This document shows positions 9,359-19,354 of a DNA stretch of 64,000 nucleotides, piece after piece. This stretch comes from a candidate division LCP-89 bacterium (GTDB lineage: Bacteria > Electryoneota > B3-LCP): positions 143,327 to 207,326 of the forward strand of contig JALGVT010000007.1 of NCBI GenBank assembly GCA_025774555.1, read 5' to 3'. The notes under the pieces are model-generated. The model was not told where the DNA came from. It did no database searches and saw nothing but the letters and a program-made list of their open reading frames with translations. Numbering within the stretch: the stretch's first letter is position 1; each line of letters opens with the position of its first letter. The translations under genes and the position numbers were made by a program.

Positions 9359-11572
9359 CTATCTGCTGATCAAAACGAACGGCGTGAGGTTGAGAGCAGC
9401 CAGAAAGAGACAGCTCCAATAAACCCCGATTAGCGGCAGAGCAAATAGACCGATAGCGAGCGCTCCAAGTGCAGCGCCTCCCAGGTCCAGCGCGTAGAAA
9501 TATCCGGCTCGCGTCGCTGATTCTCGCTGGTAAAAAGACAGTGCCAGAGGAAAGTGCATTCCTCCCAGGATTCCGATTATAAGCAGATAGAGGAAGAAAA
9601 ACAGCGCGCCGAAGACGGGCATTTCATTCAAAGGTGTGAGCGCCAGAACGATCAGCCCAACAGGAACAACACCCCAGGCAGCCTGTATCCAGCGAAAAAT
9701 AGAATCCCGCCTCTTTTTCAATGCTTCCGAAATAGCAGCGCCGGACGCCAAACCCGCCATATAACATCCCATTAACAGTCCAACTGCACGGTAGCCGCTT
9801 CCAAAGTGGATCTGATAGGCTACCAGCGCCAGTATTTCCAGGGCAATCCCGGATAAACCAACCGCAAAAAGCGCCCATCCAGCGCCTGTGACGCGCCGCC
9901 TTTTTGGCATCATGAAACGTGCAATACATGCGAAGAGCAAGATCACGGGAAGCAGTATCAATAATACTGGCTCGGTTATCGGCTTCAAGGCTTTCAGTAG
10001 ATCGGCGAATCCTCCTCTGACCTGTCTGGACCAGAGGATTTGCTGCATATAAAAACAGATCGGCGCGGCATCGTGGTTAATGGCTGGCGAGGATGACGCT
10101 TTTATGGCAGCATACAGTGCTCTTTTTCGATCAGGCGAGAGCCTGTCTCGCAGCCGATAGCTGTCCCAGTACAGAGGATCAATATCTCTGGATTGCAGCC
10201 GCTGCTGCATTATATCGGCTGACAACGCCGGTTCGATAGTTAGATCACCCGCCACGAAAAACGCATTCCCTCCGGGCAGCACAGCAACGGAATCGAAAAC
10301 GCTTCTGCATGTCTCTTGAAGAGAGCCAAGCAATTCGGCGAGGTCTTTTCCAATATAATCTTCCGATGATTGAACGGGAAACACCAGCACTCCGCCGGGC
10401 TTTAACGCCCGTTTGATAATCTGGAAGGCTTCCACAGTGTAATATTTCGCCAGGCGAGCCGTCCTCGGTCCGGGAAGGTTGAGGACAATTACGTCGTATG
10501 AATCGGATCTTGATTTTGCCAGAAAGGCTCTTCCGTCGCCGCGGTGACGGGTAATTCTCCCGTCTTCGTGATAGTCGTTACCTGTTGGATTAAAAACAGA
10601 TTGCAGATCAAAGAGCGCTGCGTTCACTTCCACCAGATCGAAACGTTTAACCGAAGGATGCTGCAGCGCTTCTGATACCCCGTTGCCCAGTGATCCTCCG
10701 ATCCAGAGCACTGTTCGCGGTGCTGGATGTTGCACGAGCGGGATATGAGCGCGTTCTTCGTCACCGGCGGGATCATCGGAAACTGCCAGTAACAGACCGT
10801 TCTCATAGATGGTTACCTGCCCCTGCGTCTCGGTAATTTCGATCAAGCCATAGGGCGTCTCCAGTATCTCTTTCAGTTCAATACCTGGACGTAACGAAGA
10901 GAAGACAGCAATGTCTAAATTATGCAGCGATGGTGTAGCTGCAATAGCAGCAACCAGCGCAATTACAGGTGAGAACCAGAAACGGAATCTCTGATAAAGC
11001 AGTGTGGCAGCAGCCGTTACTCCTATAATAGCAAAGAAGAGAACCATCGTCAATCCGCTCAGGCGCGGAGCGAATATCAGAGTAACGGCGAGTCCAGCGG
11101 CAAACGCGCCTGACGCTTCGAGCAGGTATATTACGGCAATTCTGCTGCCCGAAGTTTGCGCTGCAACCCGGCAGAACAACGGGAAAAGCATCCCGCCGAA
11201 AATCCCGACAGGCAGCAGTGAAACTATCATGGGAATGGTAATACTCCAGCCGCCGGGAACCGTCCCCGGTATCCACGAGAATAGTCTTGCAGAGATAACC
11301 AGAGTGATAGGCGCTATCAGGATGGAAACAGATAAGGCGATAATAACGGCAGGTGTAAGATGGACGAGTTTTTCGACTCTATTGATGATAACACTGCCTA
11401 AGGCGCTGCCGGATGCAACCGTTAGCAGCCAGATTGCCAGCGTTATCGCATAGACGACTTCGTCGCCGCCGGTGAGAGCCAGCGCGCGGCGAATCAGGAT
11501 AACCTGCACTCCAGCCATCATTGCTCCGCAGGCAATGATGCTGAATCTGAGACGTATTGCGTCGATTGTCAT
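9359..11572 (-). CDS. Membrane-embedded spermidine synthase-like protein (TM-methyltransferase-TM)
   Basis: N-terminal and C-terminal multi-TM blocks flanking 'LWIGGSLGNGVSEALQHPSVKRFDLVEVNAALFDL...YDVIVLNLPGPRTARLAKYYTVEAFQIIKRALKPGGVLVF'. Confidence 0.8.
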   Translation of the reverse strand: MTIDAIRLRFSIIACGAMMAGVQVILIRRALALTGGDEVVYAITLAIWLLTVASGSALGSVIINRVEKLVHLTPAVIIALSVSILIAPITLVISARLFSWIPGTVPGGWSITIPMIVSLLPVGIFGGMLFPLFCRVAAQTSGSRIAVIYLLEASGAFAAGLAVTLIFAPRLSGLTMVLFFAIIGVTAAATLLYQRFRFWFSPVIALVAAIAATPSLHNLDIAVFSSLRPGIELKEILETPYGLIEITETQGQVTIYENGLLLAVSDDPAGDEERAHIPLVQHPAPRTVLWIGGSLGNGVSEALQHPSVKRFDLVEVNAALFDLQSVFNPTGNDYHEDGRITRHRGDGRAFLAKSRSDSYDVIVLNLPGPRTARLAKYYTVEAFQIIKRALKPGGVLVFPVQSSEDYIGKDLAELLGSLQETCRSVFDSVAVLPGGNAFFVAGDLTIEPALSADIMQQRLQSRDIDPLYWDSYRLRDRLSPDRKRALYAAIKASSSPAINHDAAPICFYMQQILWSRQVRGGFADLLKALKPITEPVLLILLPVILLFACIARFMMPKRRRVTGAGWALFAVGLSGIALEILALVAYQIHFGSGYRAVGLLMGCYMAGLASGAAISEALKKRRDSIFRWIQAAWGVVPVGLIVLALTPLNEMPVFGALFFFLYLLIIGILGGMHFPLALSFYQRESATRAGYFYALDLGGAALGALAIGLFALPLIGVYWSCLFLAALNLTPFVLISR

Positions 11573-11710
11573 AATAGACGATTAATCAATTAGCATGGGG
11601 TTTTCCCGAAGGGACTCCTACAGAGGAACCTCCTGTCCATGCTCACCTGAGTATCACCACCCTCTGCACCACCGCGTAGGGATTGCCTGCCCCTTCGAGG
11701 ATCTTGTGCC

Positions 11711-11845
11711 GATCCGTTGGATCTTAGTAACCATTGGTTTAAACCAATTTGTGCTCAAGAACTGGGCATGGGATTTCAATCCCGTGGCAGAAGGCGGGGG
11801 CAAGCCCCAGCGCTACCAGCCACCAGTCACTAACCACTAATCACT
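11711..11845. repeat. Array of short perfect palindromes plus TTAGTGG-type repeat
   Basis: GATCC-GTT-GGATC (11711-11723), ATTGGTTTAAACCAAT (11733-11748), GGGATTTCAATCCC (11770-11783), GGGGCAAGCCCC (11797-11808), CACTAACCACTAATCACT (to 11845). Confidence 0.65.
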
Positions 11846-13917
11846 TGAGAACCACAACCCGCTTTGTCTCCGTAGTCGGGGTCGTCCCTGACCCCGACAT
11901 GGTCGAAAGCATTACCAAATACACACCCGAAGAGAAATCTGACGCATTCCAGAAATAGGTATGACTGCCGGGAGGCTGCAAGCCTTGCGCTAAGGTGGCG
12001 ACTTTCTGACCTAAGAGGTTATAAACGGCAAGTTCCGCTTTTTGCGGGTAGGGAAGGTTAAACGTAACCCAGGTAGTAGGATTAGCCGGATTGGGACCGA
12101 AGGTGAATTCTAAACCGAACTGTGGATGTTTTATTTTTGGCTGGACTCCCGGCGGTTCATCTGTGATGTTGCGGAAGAAGAGCATGCCGCCGTTGGCGTG
12201 TCCTATATATAAATCATAGTCATCATCTGAATCAATGTCAACAAGATGCGGAGTGTAAATCGCCCTGTAATCCTGATCCAAGAATTGCTCGTCTTCTAAA
12301 ACCATGACAGGATTCTGAGGATTTCCCTGATTACGGTAAAAATACATATTATTCTGTTCTGGACTCTCTATTAAAAGATCAATATCTAAATCTTCGTCTA
12401 AATCAGCAAAAGCAAAACCATACCAACCGTCTTGTGGGGGCGGAAACTGGTGAATCCCCTGCCATTGGTTCGTAATTAATGTAAAATCAGGCCATTGTGG
12501 TGTTCCTTCATTCAGATAGTAATAGAAATGATTATCGCTATCAAAAATGAAAAGGTCGTAATCGCCATCAGTATCAATATCTGCCAATGCTGGCAATATC
12601 CACACGACAAAATCGGGATTCGTCACGAAACTGGGATTATAAAGTTGCAAATTTGGGTTTCTCGGTGTACCCTCATTTATATACAGTGCAATTGAAGGGG
12701 GACCGGGAATCGCTCCTTCACCGCTGATTAGATCAAAATCGCCATCTGCATCAATGTCCACAAAAAATGGACTAATGCCTGACTCATAAATGTCTTGAAA
12801 TTGTGTATCAACCAGGGTGAAGTATGGCTGAGTTACCGACCCAGTGTTACTAAAATAGTTAATATAGTATCCAGTGCTAACAAAAAGATCTTTGAATCCA
12901 TCTTCGTCTATATCGACCATTTGACTTTTAGGCAGCCAGCCAACATCCATCATCAGATAATTCCTGGCTGTCAGTTCAAATTCAGGGATTTCGGGTGTCC
13001 CGATATTCTTATAATAATATATGTCACCAAGCATTTCTGAAGTATTTGCATCCTTCCCCACAAACAGATCGTAATCACCATCACAGTCAATGTCAGCGAA
13101 TTCTGGCGAAGAGTATTCCCCCACATCAATACTGTCAAAGAAATCTGTTACCAGAGTAAAATCGTAATTCGCTGAATCACCATCATTGCGATAGTACCAG
13201 ATAGTGCCATAGCGTTCGCCAATGAAGAGATCGTAGTCGTTGTCTGAATCTATATCAACCAAACCTGGGGAGGCATTTGATCCTACATCAATATTCTGAA
13301 TCCATAACGGTGCAGTGCTGAAATTGAAAATCGAACTTGATCCAGTATTAGTGTGTAGCCATACTCTTCCATAGTAATCACCAAGGATGATGTCATAGTC
13401 ATCATCAAAATCAATATCTATGAATTGTATTTTACTGTAACCATCAGCATCAATTCCTTCCAGAGTGTCAGTAACTAATTCATAAACAGGATTGGAAATA
13501 GTTCCGATATTTTCCCAAAAGTGAATCAAACCCATGAAATCCCCGGAGAAAAGATCAAGGTCAGAATCATTGTCTATGTCAGCGAATTCAGGTGAAGTCC
13601 TGCCGCCAAAATAAAAATTACCCAGATCGATGTTTATAAAATCCCATGATATGAATGAATAATCAGGTGAACTTTGAATACCTTTATTCTCAAAATAGCT
13701 GATCTTTCCCCCAAAATTACCAATAAAACAATCCAGGTCTCCATCTGCATCTATATCCGCAAATTCGGGGCAAGATTCGCTTTCACCTCCTGCCCAAGGG
13801 CAGAAAGGTGTCCAGCCGTCAATTTCTACCTGAATCGAATCAGTTTCCAGTTGAAACTCAAAGTCTTGGGCAAGGAGCAGGGTAGGAATTATTGCTATTA
13901 TTATCAGGTATTTCATA
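11841..13917 (-). CDS. Secreted FG-GAP/VCBS repeat protein with T9SS type A-like sorting domain
   Basis: Multiple 'PEFADIDxDxDxDLFxG' repeats; signal peptide 'MKYLIIIAIIPTLLLAQ'; C-term 'FGPNPANPTTWVTFNLPYPQKAELAVYNLLGQKVATL...SSGVYLVML...RVVVLK'. Start at 13917 chosen; upstream codons fall in repeat DNA. Confidence 0.9.
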
Positions 13918-13943
13918 ATGATTGCCTTTTTATGGTTTTGTAG

Positions 13944-13962
13944 GGGCGAGGTTACCTCGCCC
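13944..13962. repeat. Palindrome GGGCGAGGT-T-ACCTCGCCC
   Basis: Perfect 9-bp arms in the intergenic region upstream of the FG-GAP gene. Confidence 0.6.
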
Positions 13963-13965
13963 TTT

Positions 13966-14013
13966 CTGGATCCCTGATCAAGTGCACCAGAGGCGCACAT
14001 GTCCGGGATGACA
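13966..14013 (-). repeat. Dispersed repeat TGTCATCCCGGACATG...TTGATCAGGGATCCAG
   Basis: Minus strand reads tgtcatcccggacatgtgcgcctctggtgcacttgatcagggatccag; partner copy of opposite orientation at 15743-15773. Confidence 0.6.
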
Positions 14014-14028
14014 CACTGTGTGTGTCAT
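14008..14028 (-). terminator. Hairpin ATGACACAC-TGT-GTGTGTCAT overlapping the stop codon
   Basis: Perfect 9-bp arms; stop codon of the 14025-15581 gene lies in the stem. Terminator function is only a possibility (no clear T-tract). Confidence 0.3.
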
Positions 14029-15581
14029 TTCAAGTATAACATCTTACCTATATCGCTGTATCTTTCACTCCGTTCTAAACCTTCTGCCGTTATACGGTAG
14101 AAGTAAACGCCGGATGGTAGATGAGCTGCGTTATAGCGTATTCTCGGCCAACCAGCATTTTCAACGCCTTCGTGGATAGTCCCCAAATACCGCCCCCGGA
14201 CGTTGTAAAGTTCCACTCGCACGATAGATCTCTGTGGCAATTCCAACGGTATCACCGTCTCTGCGTTGAAAGGATTGGGATAGTTTTGACCTATATTGAA
14301 TTCCTTAGGTAAATAAGTCATCCCCTTTATACCATATACCATACTCCGCAATGCATAGATCCCGGCGCCAAAACCTTCTGAATAGGCAATTACTCTATCC
14401 ACAGGTTCTGAAGCAGCAGTCATGGGAGGTAATTCAAAGACTGCTTCACTATTTTCTGATACGTCATACCACTTAAAAATCATCTCATTCCCAGCGATAT
14501 AACCGTCAACTACGCCTGGAGTCGAGATATCGTCCTTCCAGCATGAAATTACTACCGGGAATTTGCCAGTATAAATTGCACACCCTACGCACAGATTCCC
14601 ATCAAACACGCCAATTTCATCTCCGGTTTCCATGGGGGTATCCTCAAGGTCAACCGTGTCGATAACAACGGTATAAGACCACTGCGTCTGCTTCATGTAA
14701 CGGAAGTGGTTTGCAGAGGCTATCTGCGTTTGATTCGTTTTGGGATCTGGTGGGATACTGTTACTTGTCCAGCCCGGATAATCACTCCATCCATAGAAGT
14801 CAATTGACGTGTCATCATCGTAGAATCCTAAGAAGTAGCCCCTCCCGGGCTCCAGTACTCCGATTTGATCTACATTGATCATTGGATCATTATTTGGATT
14901 CGGAGGAATGAAGACCCGCCCATCATCAGTTCTGACAATGGCAAGATACTGTTGAGCGACAGTCCCGGATCTGTGTTCATATTGGTTCTGACCTGTTTCC
15001 TCCCAGATCATCCAATGGAAGGGACCAACATATTCACAGTTATCGCCTGTGGGATTCTCTGGATCGTCATAAACAGAGCCCAGTTTGCTGTAACCCTTGG
15101 CGCTATAACCGATGAAGAACCAACCATTGGCAGTTATACGACCAGATTCCAGATCATCGTCCCAAGCAGGAAATGGTGTAATCGATATCGTATGGTTATC
15201 ATCGAAGAGTTCTCTATCCGCAAATCCCCATTCTGCAGGTTCATCGATCTCGATAAGGTAAGAATTATCCAGGTCCCATTCCCAACCATAGGATGTTGGG
15301 TAATATTGCGGGTATGATAGGTCCGCCTCATCCCATTTGTACAACTTGTTGTCATCGTTACCCCAGAACCAGTCGTTCAAGGGTGATTCGTCAGGGAGGA
15401 TATCTTCCATAGTCATGTAGAATCCAGTATAATCTACCGGTACCACATGCCAGCTGACGAGATTCCAACCTTCACTTACTGGTCTCAGTTGGACGGTTTG
15501 TGTGTAGTTGGTTTGGGTAGCGTGCAGGTTATGCGGTACCAACAGGAGCAGAATGAGAAGAAAATACATGGCAAGCCTCAA
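14025..15581 (-). CDS. Secreted protein with T9SS type A-like C-terminal sorting domain
   Basis: Signal peptide 'MYFLLILLLLVPHNLHA'; C-term 'IGQNYPNPFNAETVIPLELPQRSIVRVELYNVRGRYLGTIHEG...LPSGVYFYRITAEGLERSERYSDIGKMLYLK'. Confidence 0.85.
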   Translation of the reverse strand: MRLAMYFLLILLLLVPHNLHATQTNYTQTVQLRPVSEGWNLVSWHVVPVDYTGFYMTMEDILPDESPLNDWFWGNDDNKLYKWDEADLSYPQYYPTSYGWEWDLDNSYLIEIDEPAEWGFADRELFDDNHTISITPFPAWDDDLESGRITANGWFFIGYSAKGYSKLGSVYDDPENPTGDNCEYVGPFHWMIWEETGQNQYEHRSGTVAQQYLAIVRTDDGRVFIPPNPNNDPMINVDQIGVLEPGRGYFLGFYDDDTSIDFYGWSDYPGWTSNSIPPDPKTNQTQIASANHFRYMKQTQWSYTVVIDTVDLEDTPMETGDEIGVFDGNLCVGCAIYTGKFPVVISCWKDDISTPGVVDGYIAGNEMIFKWYDVSENSEAVFELPPMTAASEPVDRVIAYSEGFGAGIYALRSMVYGIKGMTYLPKEFNIGQNYPNPFNAETVIPLELPQRSIVRVELYNVRGRYLGTIHEGVENAGWPRIRYNAAHLPSGVYFYRITAEGLERSERYSDIGKMLYLK

Positions 15582-15742
15582 TAGAGATACACCAATATAG
15601 CCAATATTTTGGAATTTGTCAAGGCATATATAGCGGTGAGGGAAGAAAAAGCAGGCCGGGTGGCGGGAACAGCTCCTTGCGAAGCAACACCTATGGTGCC
15701 CGAAGGGGCTGACGAAGTCAGGATGTCCCGGATTCTGCAGCC

Positions 15743-15773
15743 TGTCATCTCGGACTTGATCCGGGATCCAGAG
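15743..15773 (+). repeat. Dispersed repeat TGTCATCTCGGACTTGATCCGGGATCCAGAG
   Basis: Related to the inverted copy at 13966-14013. Confidence 0.6.
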
Positions 15774-15787
15774 ATGTAGGGCGGGGG

Positions 15788-16053
15788 TGCTTCCCCAGAA
15801 CTGGCAGACATTGACAATGATAATGATTTTGATCTTTTTCTTGAGAAAAGTGCCCCGGGATCTGAATCTTGGGAAAAGAATCTACGTTTTTACCGAAATG
15901 TTGGGGATTCTTCAAATCCGGTTATGCAATTGGAATCCGCGGATCTGTTTCCTGAATTAATGATTTAACGCTCTTCACCTTACTTAATCGATATGGATCA
16001 GGACGGCGATGGTGATATGTTTCTCGGAGATGATTGGGGCGGCATCCGCTATG
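15788..16053 (+). pseudogene. Decayed FG-GAP/VCBS repeat gene fragment
   Basis: Frame reading GCTTCCCCAGAACTG... gives 'ASPELADIDNDNDFDLFLEKSAPGSESWEKNLRFYRNVGDSSNPVMQLESADLFPELMI*RSSPYLIDMDQDGDGDMFLGDDWGGIRYG': in-frame stop, no start, truncated both sides; same repeat type as the 11841-13917 protein. Confidence 0.8.
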
Positions 16054-16171
16054 GTGCAGTACATAAAGTGACCTATTGTTAACAAAGATCACTAATTAAC
16101 CATGAAAAAATGCAATTTTATAAAATTAAGCGAAAATAGCGCGAATCAATCCCGTTAGTTTCGCAGCAGTC

Positions 16172-18079
16172 TCATATTGAACGCCCTATTTCGTAACCGG
16201 ATCGCACTGCATCGAATATGTTAGCGGGTTTGACAGCGTCACCGATCACATGAACCTGCATATCCTCTCGCTCCATTTGCTCCTTCATTTCTACGCGGGA
16301 TTCCATTCCTACTGCCATGACTATGGAATCGAATTCACCCAGCAGTGATTCTTCACCCTCTACTTCATGGTATGCTTTCGTCCCATCAAAGCGTTTTAAA
16401 CGAATGCCGGTCAGCAGGCGCACGTTGAGTTTCTGCAAATTTTTCAAAGTCAGGAGGCGCGTAATCGGAAACATGTCACCGGCTAATTCGTCCAGGATTT
16501 CTACGACCGTGACTTCATACCCCTTTATTGTAAGAAATTCCGCCGTCTCCACGCCTATCATGCCTCCGCCTATAATCAATACACGTTTCCCAACCGTTGC
16601 TGTTTGTGACAGCACGTCAATAGCGGATGTGGTATCTTTCAGTCCGGGAACGGTCAACTTCGATGCCGTGGCGCCGGTTGCTAAAACTACCTCATCCGGG
16701 TTTTCTTCCAGGACTTCATCGGCGGTAACTCGATGATTTAACTTCAACTCAATATTGCTCTTTCTAACTCGATTGATTATACCGTCTAACGGCTTTTGCA
16801 GCATCTCCTTGCCGGGGGGTATTGCCGCTAACCGGAATTGCCCTCCTAAATCACCTTCGTCAAACAGAACGACACGATGACCACGCTCTTGCGCCGTTAA
16901 TGCTGCCTGTATGCCTGCGGGTCCACCTCCGATAACCACTACCTTTTTAGATACAACCGCAGGTTCAATAGTATCCAACTCGTAACCAGTTTCGGGATTT
17001 ACATTACATGATAGCCTTTCACCGGATTGGGCTTTCGCTAAACATCCTTGCAGACAGGCGCCGCACTGAATGACGTCATGGTCGCGATTCTCCTTCATTT
17101 TTAAGGGCAGATCAGGATCTGCCAATAAGGGCCGTCCCAAAGCGATGCCGTCAATCTTTTCCTCCTGCAACGCTTGACGAATTTTCTCGGGTATCCCCAT
17201 TCTGCCCGCAACTATCACCGGTATGTTAACCTGCTTATGGATTGTAGCTGCCCAGGCGAGGTTCTTGTCTGCGGGTAAGCGCATGTGCTGGAAGTACCAG
17301 GGCGGCGAATCGCAATTCGTTCCACTGGCGACATGCACCGCGTCAGCTCCCTCCGCTTCAACAAATTTTGCCAGCTCTATGGCATCCTCGATTGTAAGCC
17401 CCCCTTCCACCTGCTCAGAAGCCGCGATACGAGTCATGACTGCTGTTGATGAGCCAATTCTATCTTTGACCGCTCTTAAGACCTCACCTGCAAAGCGATA
17501 ACGGTTTGCCTTGGATCCACCGTATTCATCTTCCCGGAGATTAGTCCTGGATGACAGAAATTGCGCAACTAAGTAGCCCAATCCAAATTGCAATTCGATA
17601 ATGTCAAAGCCTGCTTTTACCGCTCTATCAGCCGCGGCTGCGAAATTCTCTATTACCATCTGAATGCGTTCGACCGTCATAGCAGCAGGAGTTATACCGG
17701 TCCTTTTACAAGCTACTTCGGATGGAGCTTCGGTGGGATGACCGGAGGCTTTCGGATTAGCCGCGCGACCGCCATGGTTCAAGTGCGCAATCGCCAATGT
17801 ACCCTGATCATGAACTGCATCGACTAAATTCTTCAGACCCGCTATATGTTCATCTGAGATAATGCCCAGTTGTTTGGGATGCTCTTTGCCTGTAATATCT
17901 ACGTACAGCGGTTCAGTAATGACCGCGCCGATACCGCCCTGCGCCCGGCGGCGGTAAAAAGCTATATGACGAGGATTAACTTTACCATCCGCAGCGCCGT
18001 AAGCCGTTTTTAATGGCGCCATAATTAAACGATTTGGGAGCTCTCTGGTACCGATGACTAATAAATCAAAAGGATTCAT
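16172..18079 (-). CDS. Old-yellow-enzyme-type NADH:flavin oxidoreductase / 2,4-dienoyl-CoA reductase family (FMN + 4Fe-4S + FAD/NAD domain)
   Basis: 'LPNRLIMAPLKTAYG', 'CGACLQGCLAKAQSGERLSCNVNP' cluster motif, 'KVVVIGGGPAGIQAALTAQERGHRVVLFDEGDLGGQ'. Confidence 0.92.
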   Translation of the reverse strand: MNPFDLLVIGTRELPNRLIMAPLKTAYGAADGKVNPRHIAFYRRRAQGGIGAVITEPLYVDITGKEHPKQLGIISDEHIAGLKNLVDAVHDQGTLAIAHLNHGGRAANPKASGHPTEAPSEVACKRTGITPAAMTVERIQMVIENFAAAADRAVKAGFDIIELQFGLGYLVAQFLSSRTNLREDEYGGSKANRYRFAGEVLRAVKDRIGSSTAVMTRIAASEQVEGGLTIEDAIELAKFVEAEGADAVHVASGTNCDSPPWYFQHMRLPADKNLAWAATIHKQVNIPVIVAGRMGIPEKIRQALQEEKIDGIALGRPLLADPDLPLKMKENRDHDVIQCGACLQGCLAKAQSGERLSCNVNPETGYELDTIEPAVVSKKVVVIGGGPAGIQAALTAQERGHRVVLFDEGDLGGQFRLAAIPPGKEMLQKPLDGIINRVRKSNIELKLNHRVTADEVLEENPDEVVLATGATASKLTVPGLKDTTSAIDVLSQTATVGKRVLIIGGGMIGVETAEFLTIKGYEVTVVEILDELAGDMFPITRLLTLKNLQKLNVRLLTGIRLKRFDGTKAYHEVEGEESLLGEFDSIVMAVGMESRVEMKEQMEREDMQVHVIGDAVKPANIFDAVRSGYEIGRSI

Positions 18080-18160
18080 GGCGATATCTCCTTATAATCT
18101 TAGTGGACGAATTTATTCGTATATTAAGGATCAGGGTGGATTATGAGCAGAATTTCAGTG

Positions 18161-19081
18161 TTAACTATACGCTTGATAGAATCTCGAGCCTTGATGTTCA
18201 CGGTATTGAATTTTGCCCTGTCGCTCCAGGTCAGAAAGATATTTTAGGGCGCTGTTGCGATGCAGGTTCAAGCCGTTAGCTACATCCTCGAGGGTACAGG
18301 GACGCCGCCGGATCATGTCGAGGACGTGATCCTGGTCCGCAGTATGTTCCTGTTTATTGTGAACCGGTGATATTGTGGCGATGATCTCTGTTTTACCGCC
18401 GATATAGTCACGAATGGTTTCAAGTTCATCCTGAGACAGGCGCAGAATTTCCAGTTTAGTCCCGGGACGGACTGAGGTGTTAAGTTGCACTTTGTCAGGC
18501 TTTATCTGTTCAATCCAGTACTTGAAATCTTCAGCCGCCTTCAGGCTGTCGTTAATCCCTTTCAGCAGGAGGATTTCAAGCCAGATTTCCCCTCGGTATT
18601 CCCGGCGCAAATCTATCAGACCGCGAGTCATATTCTCGAATGTGACGTCTGGATGGGGGAGGTTGATGCGGTGGAAGGTCTTTTCATCGGCGGCATCAAG
18701 CGATGGCGCAATAATGTCAGCCTGGAGGCAGGCTTGACGTACCTCGGGCTGCCAGAATAACGACCCGTTTGTGAGGATGACGACAGGGATGTCAGTCAAT
18801 TGTTTGATTCTTGCGACAACTTCGCCGATCATGGAATTCAGGGTAGGTTCGCCGGACCCTGCCAGCGTGATGTAGTCGGGTTTAGCGCCGGTGGTGAGAA
18901 CTTGCTGTAAATCAGCGAGGATATCATCTGCCGCGGCATACTCCCGCCGCTTGATCGTCTTATCCGTGGTGCGGCCAAGCTGGCAGTAAATACAATCATA
19001 AGAACAGATCTTTAAGGGGATGAGATCGATGCCCAGTGAGTGTCCCAGGCGTCTTGAAGGAACCGGACCATAGACCAGCAC
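18161..19081 (-). CDS. Radical SAM protein with C-terminal winged-helix-like domain (COG0731-like)
   Basis: 'PSRRLGHSLGIDLIPLKICSYDCIYCQLGRT' (CxxxCxxC), 'ITLAGSGEPTLN'; C-term 'RRPCTLEDVANGLNLHRNSALKYLSDLERQGKI'. Confidence 0.9.
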   Translation of the reverse strand: MLVYGPVPSRRLGHSLGIDLIPLKICSYDCIYCQLGRTTDKTIKRREYAAADDILADLQQVLTTGAKPDYITLAGSGEPTLNSMIGEVVARIKQLTDIPVVILTNGSLFWQPEVRQACLQADIIAPSLDAADEKTFHRINLPHPDVTFENMTRGLIDLRREYRGEIWLEILLLKGINDSLKAAEDFKYWIEQIKPDKVQLNTSVRPGTKLEILRLSQDELETIRDYIGGKTEIIATISPVHNKQEHTADQDHVLDMIRRRPCTLEDVANGLNLHRNSALKYLSDLERQGKIQYREHQGSRFYQAYS

Positions 19082-19354
19082 AGTATTACCTATTCTTACT
19101 CAGATACGTCATTTACGATGTATGTAATCCATATTAGGCAAGAAGAGTGCCACGATAAGGCTGCTTAAAAGCTGTCTGTTAATCCCAATTTTACAGATAT
19201 ATACAAATTTCCTGAAATCAATCACCATTGACATAATAGCATGAATGCTATAGTAATCAGGATTATAGTAGCAATTATGCAATATTGGCTATTTCTTATC
19301 TTCGCTGCCGCAGAGATGGCGTTCTGGTGTTAATTAAAATGGCATCTATGCTAA

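Noticed and set aside
15578-15817. 79-aa minus-strand ORF
   Set aside because: Composed largely of dispersed repeat sequence (TGTCATC...GGATCCAG); not a credible protein.
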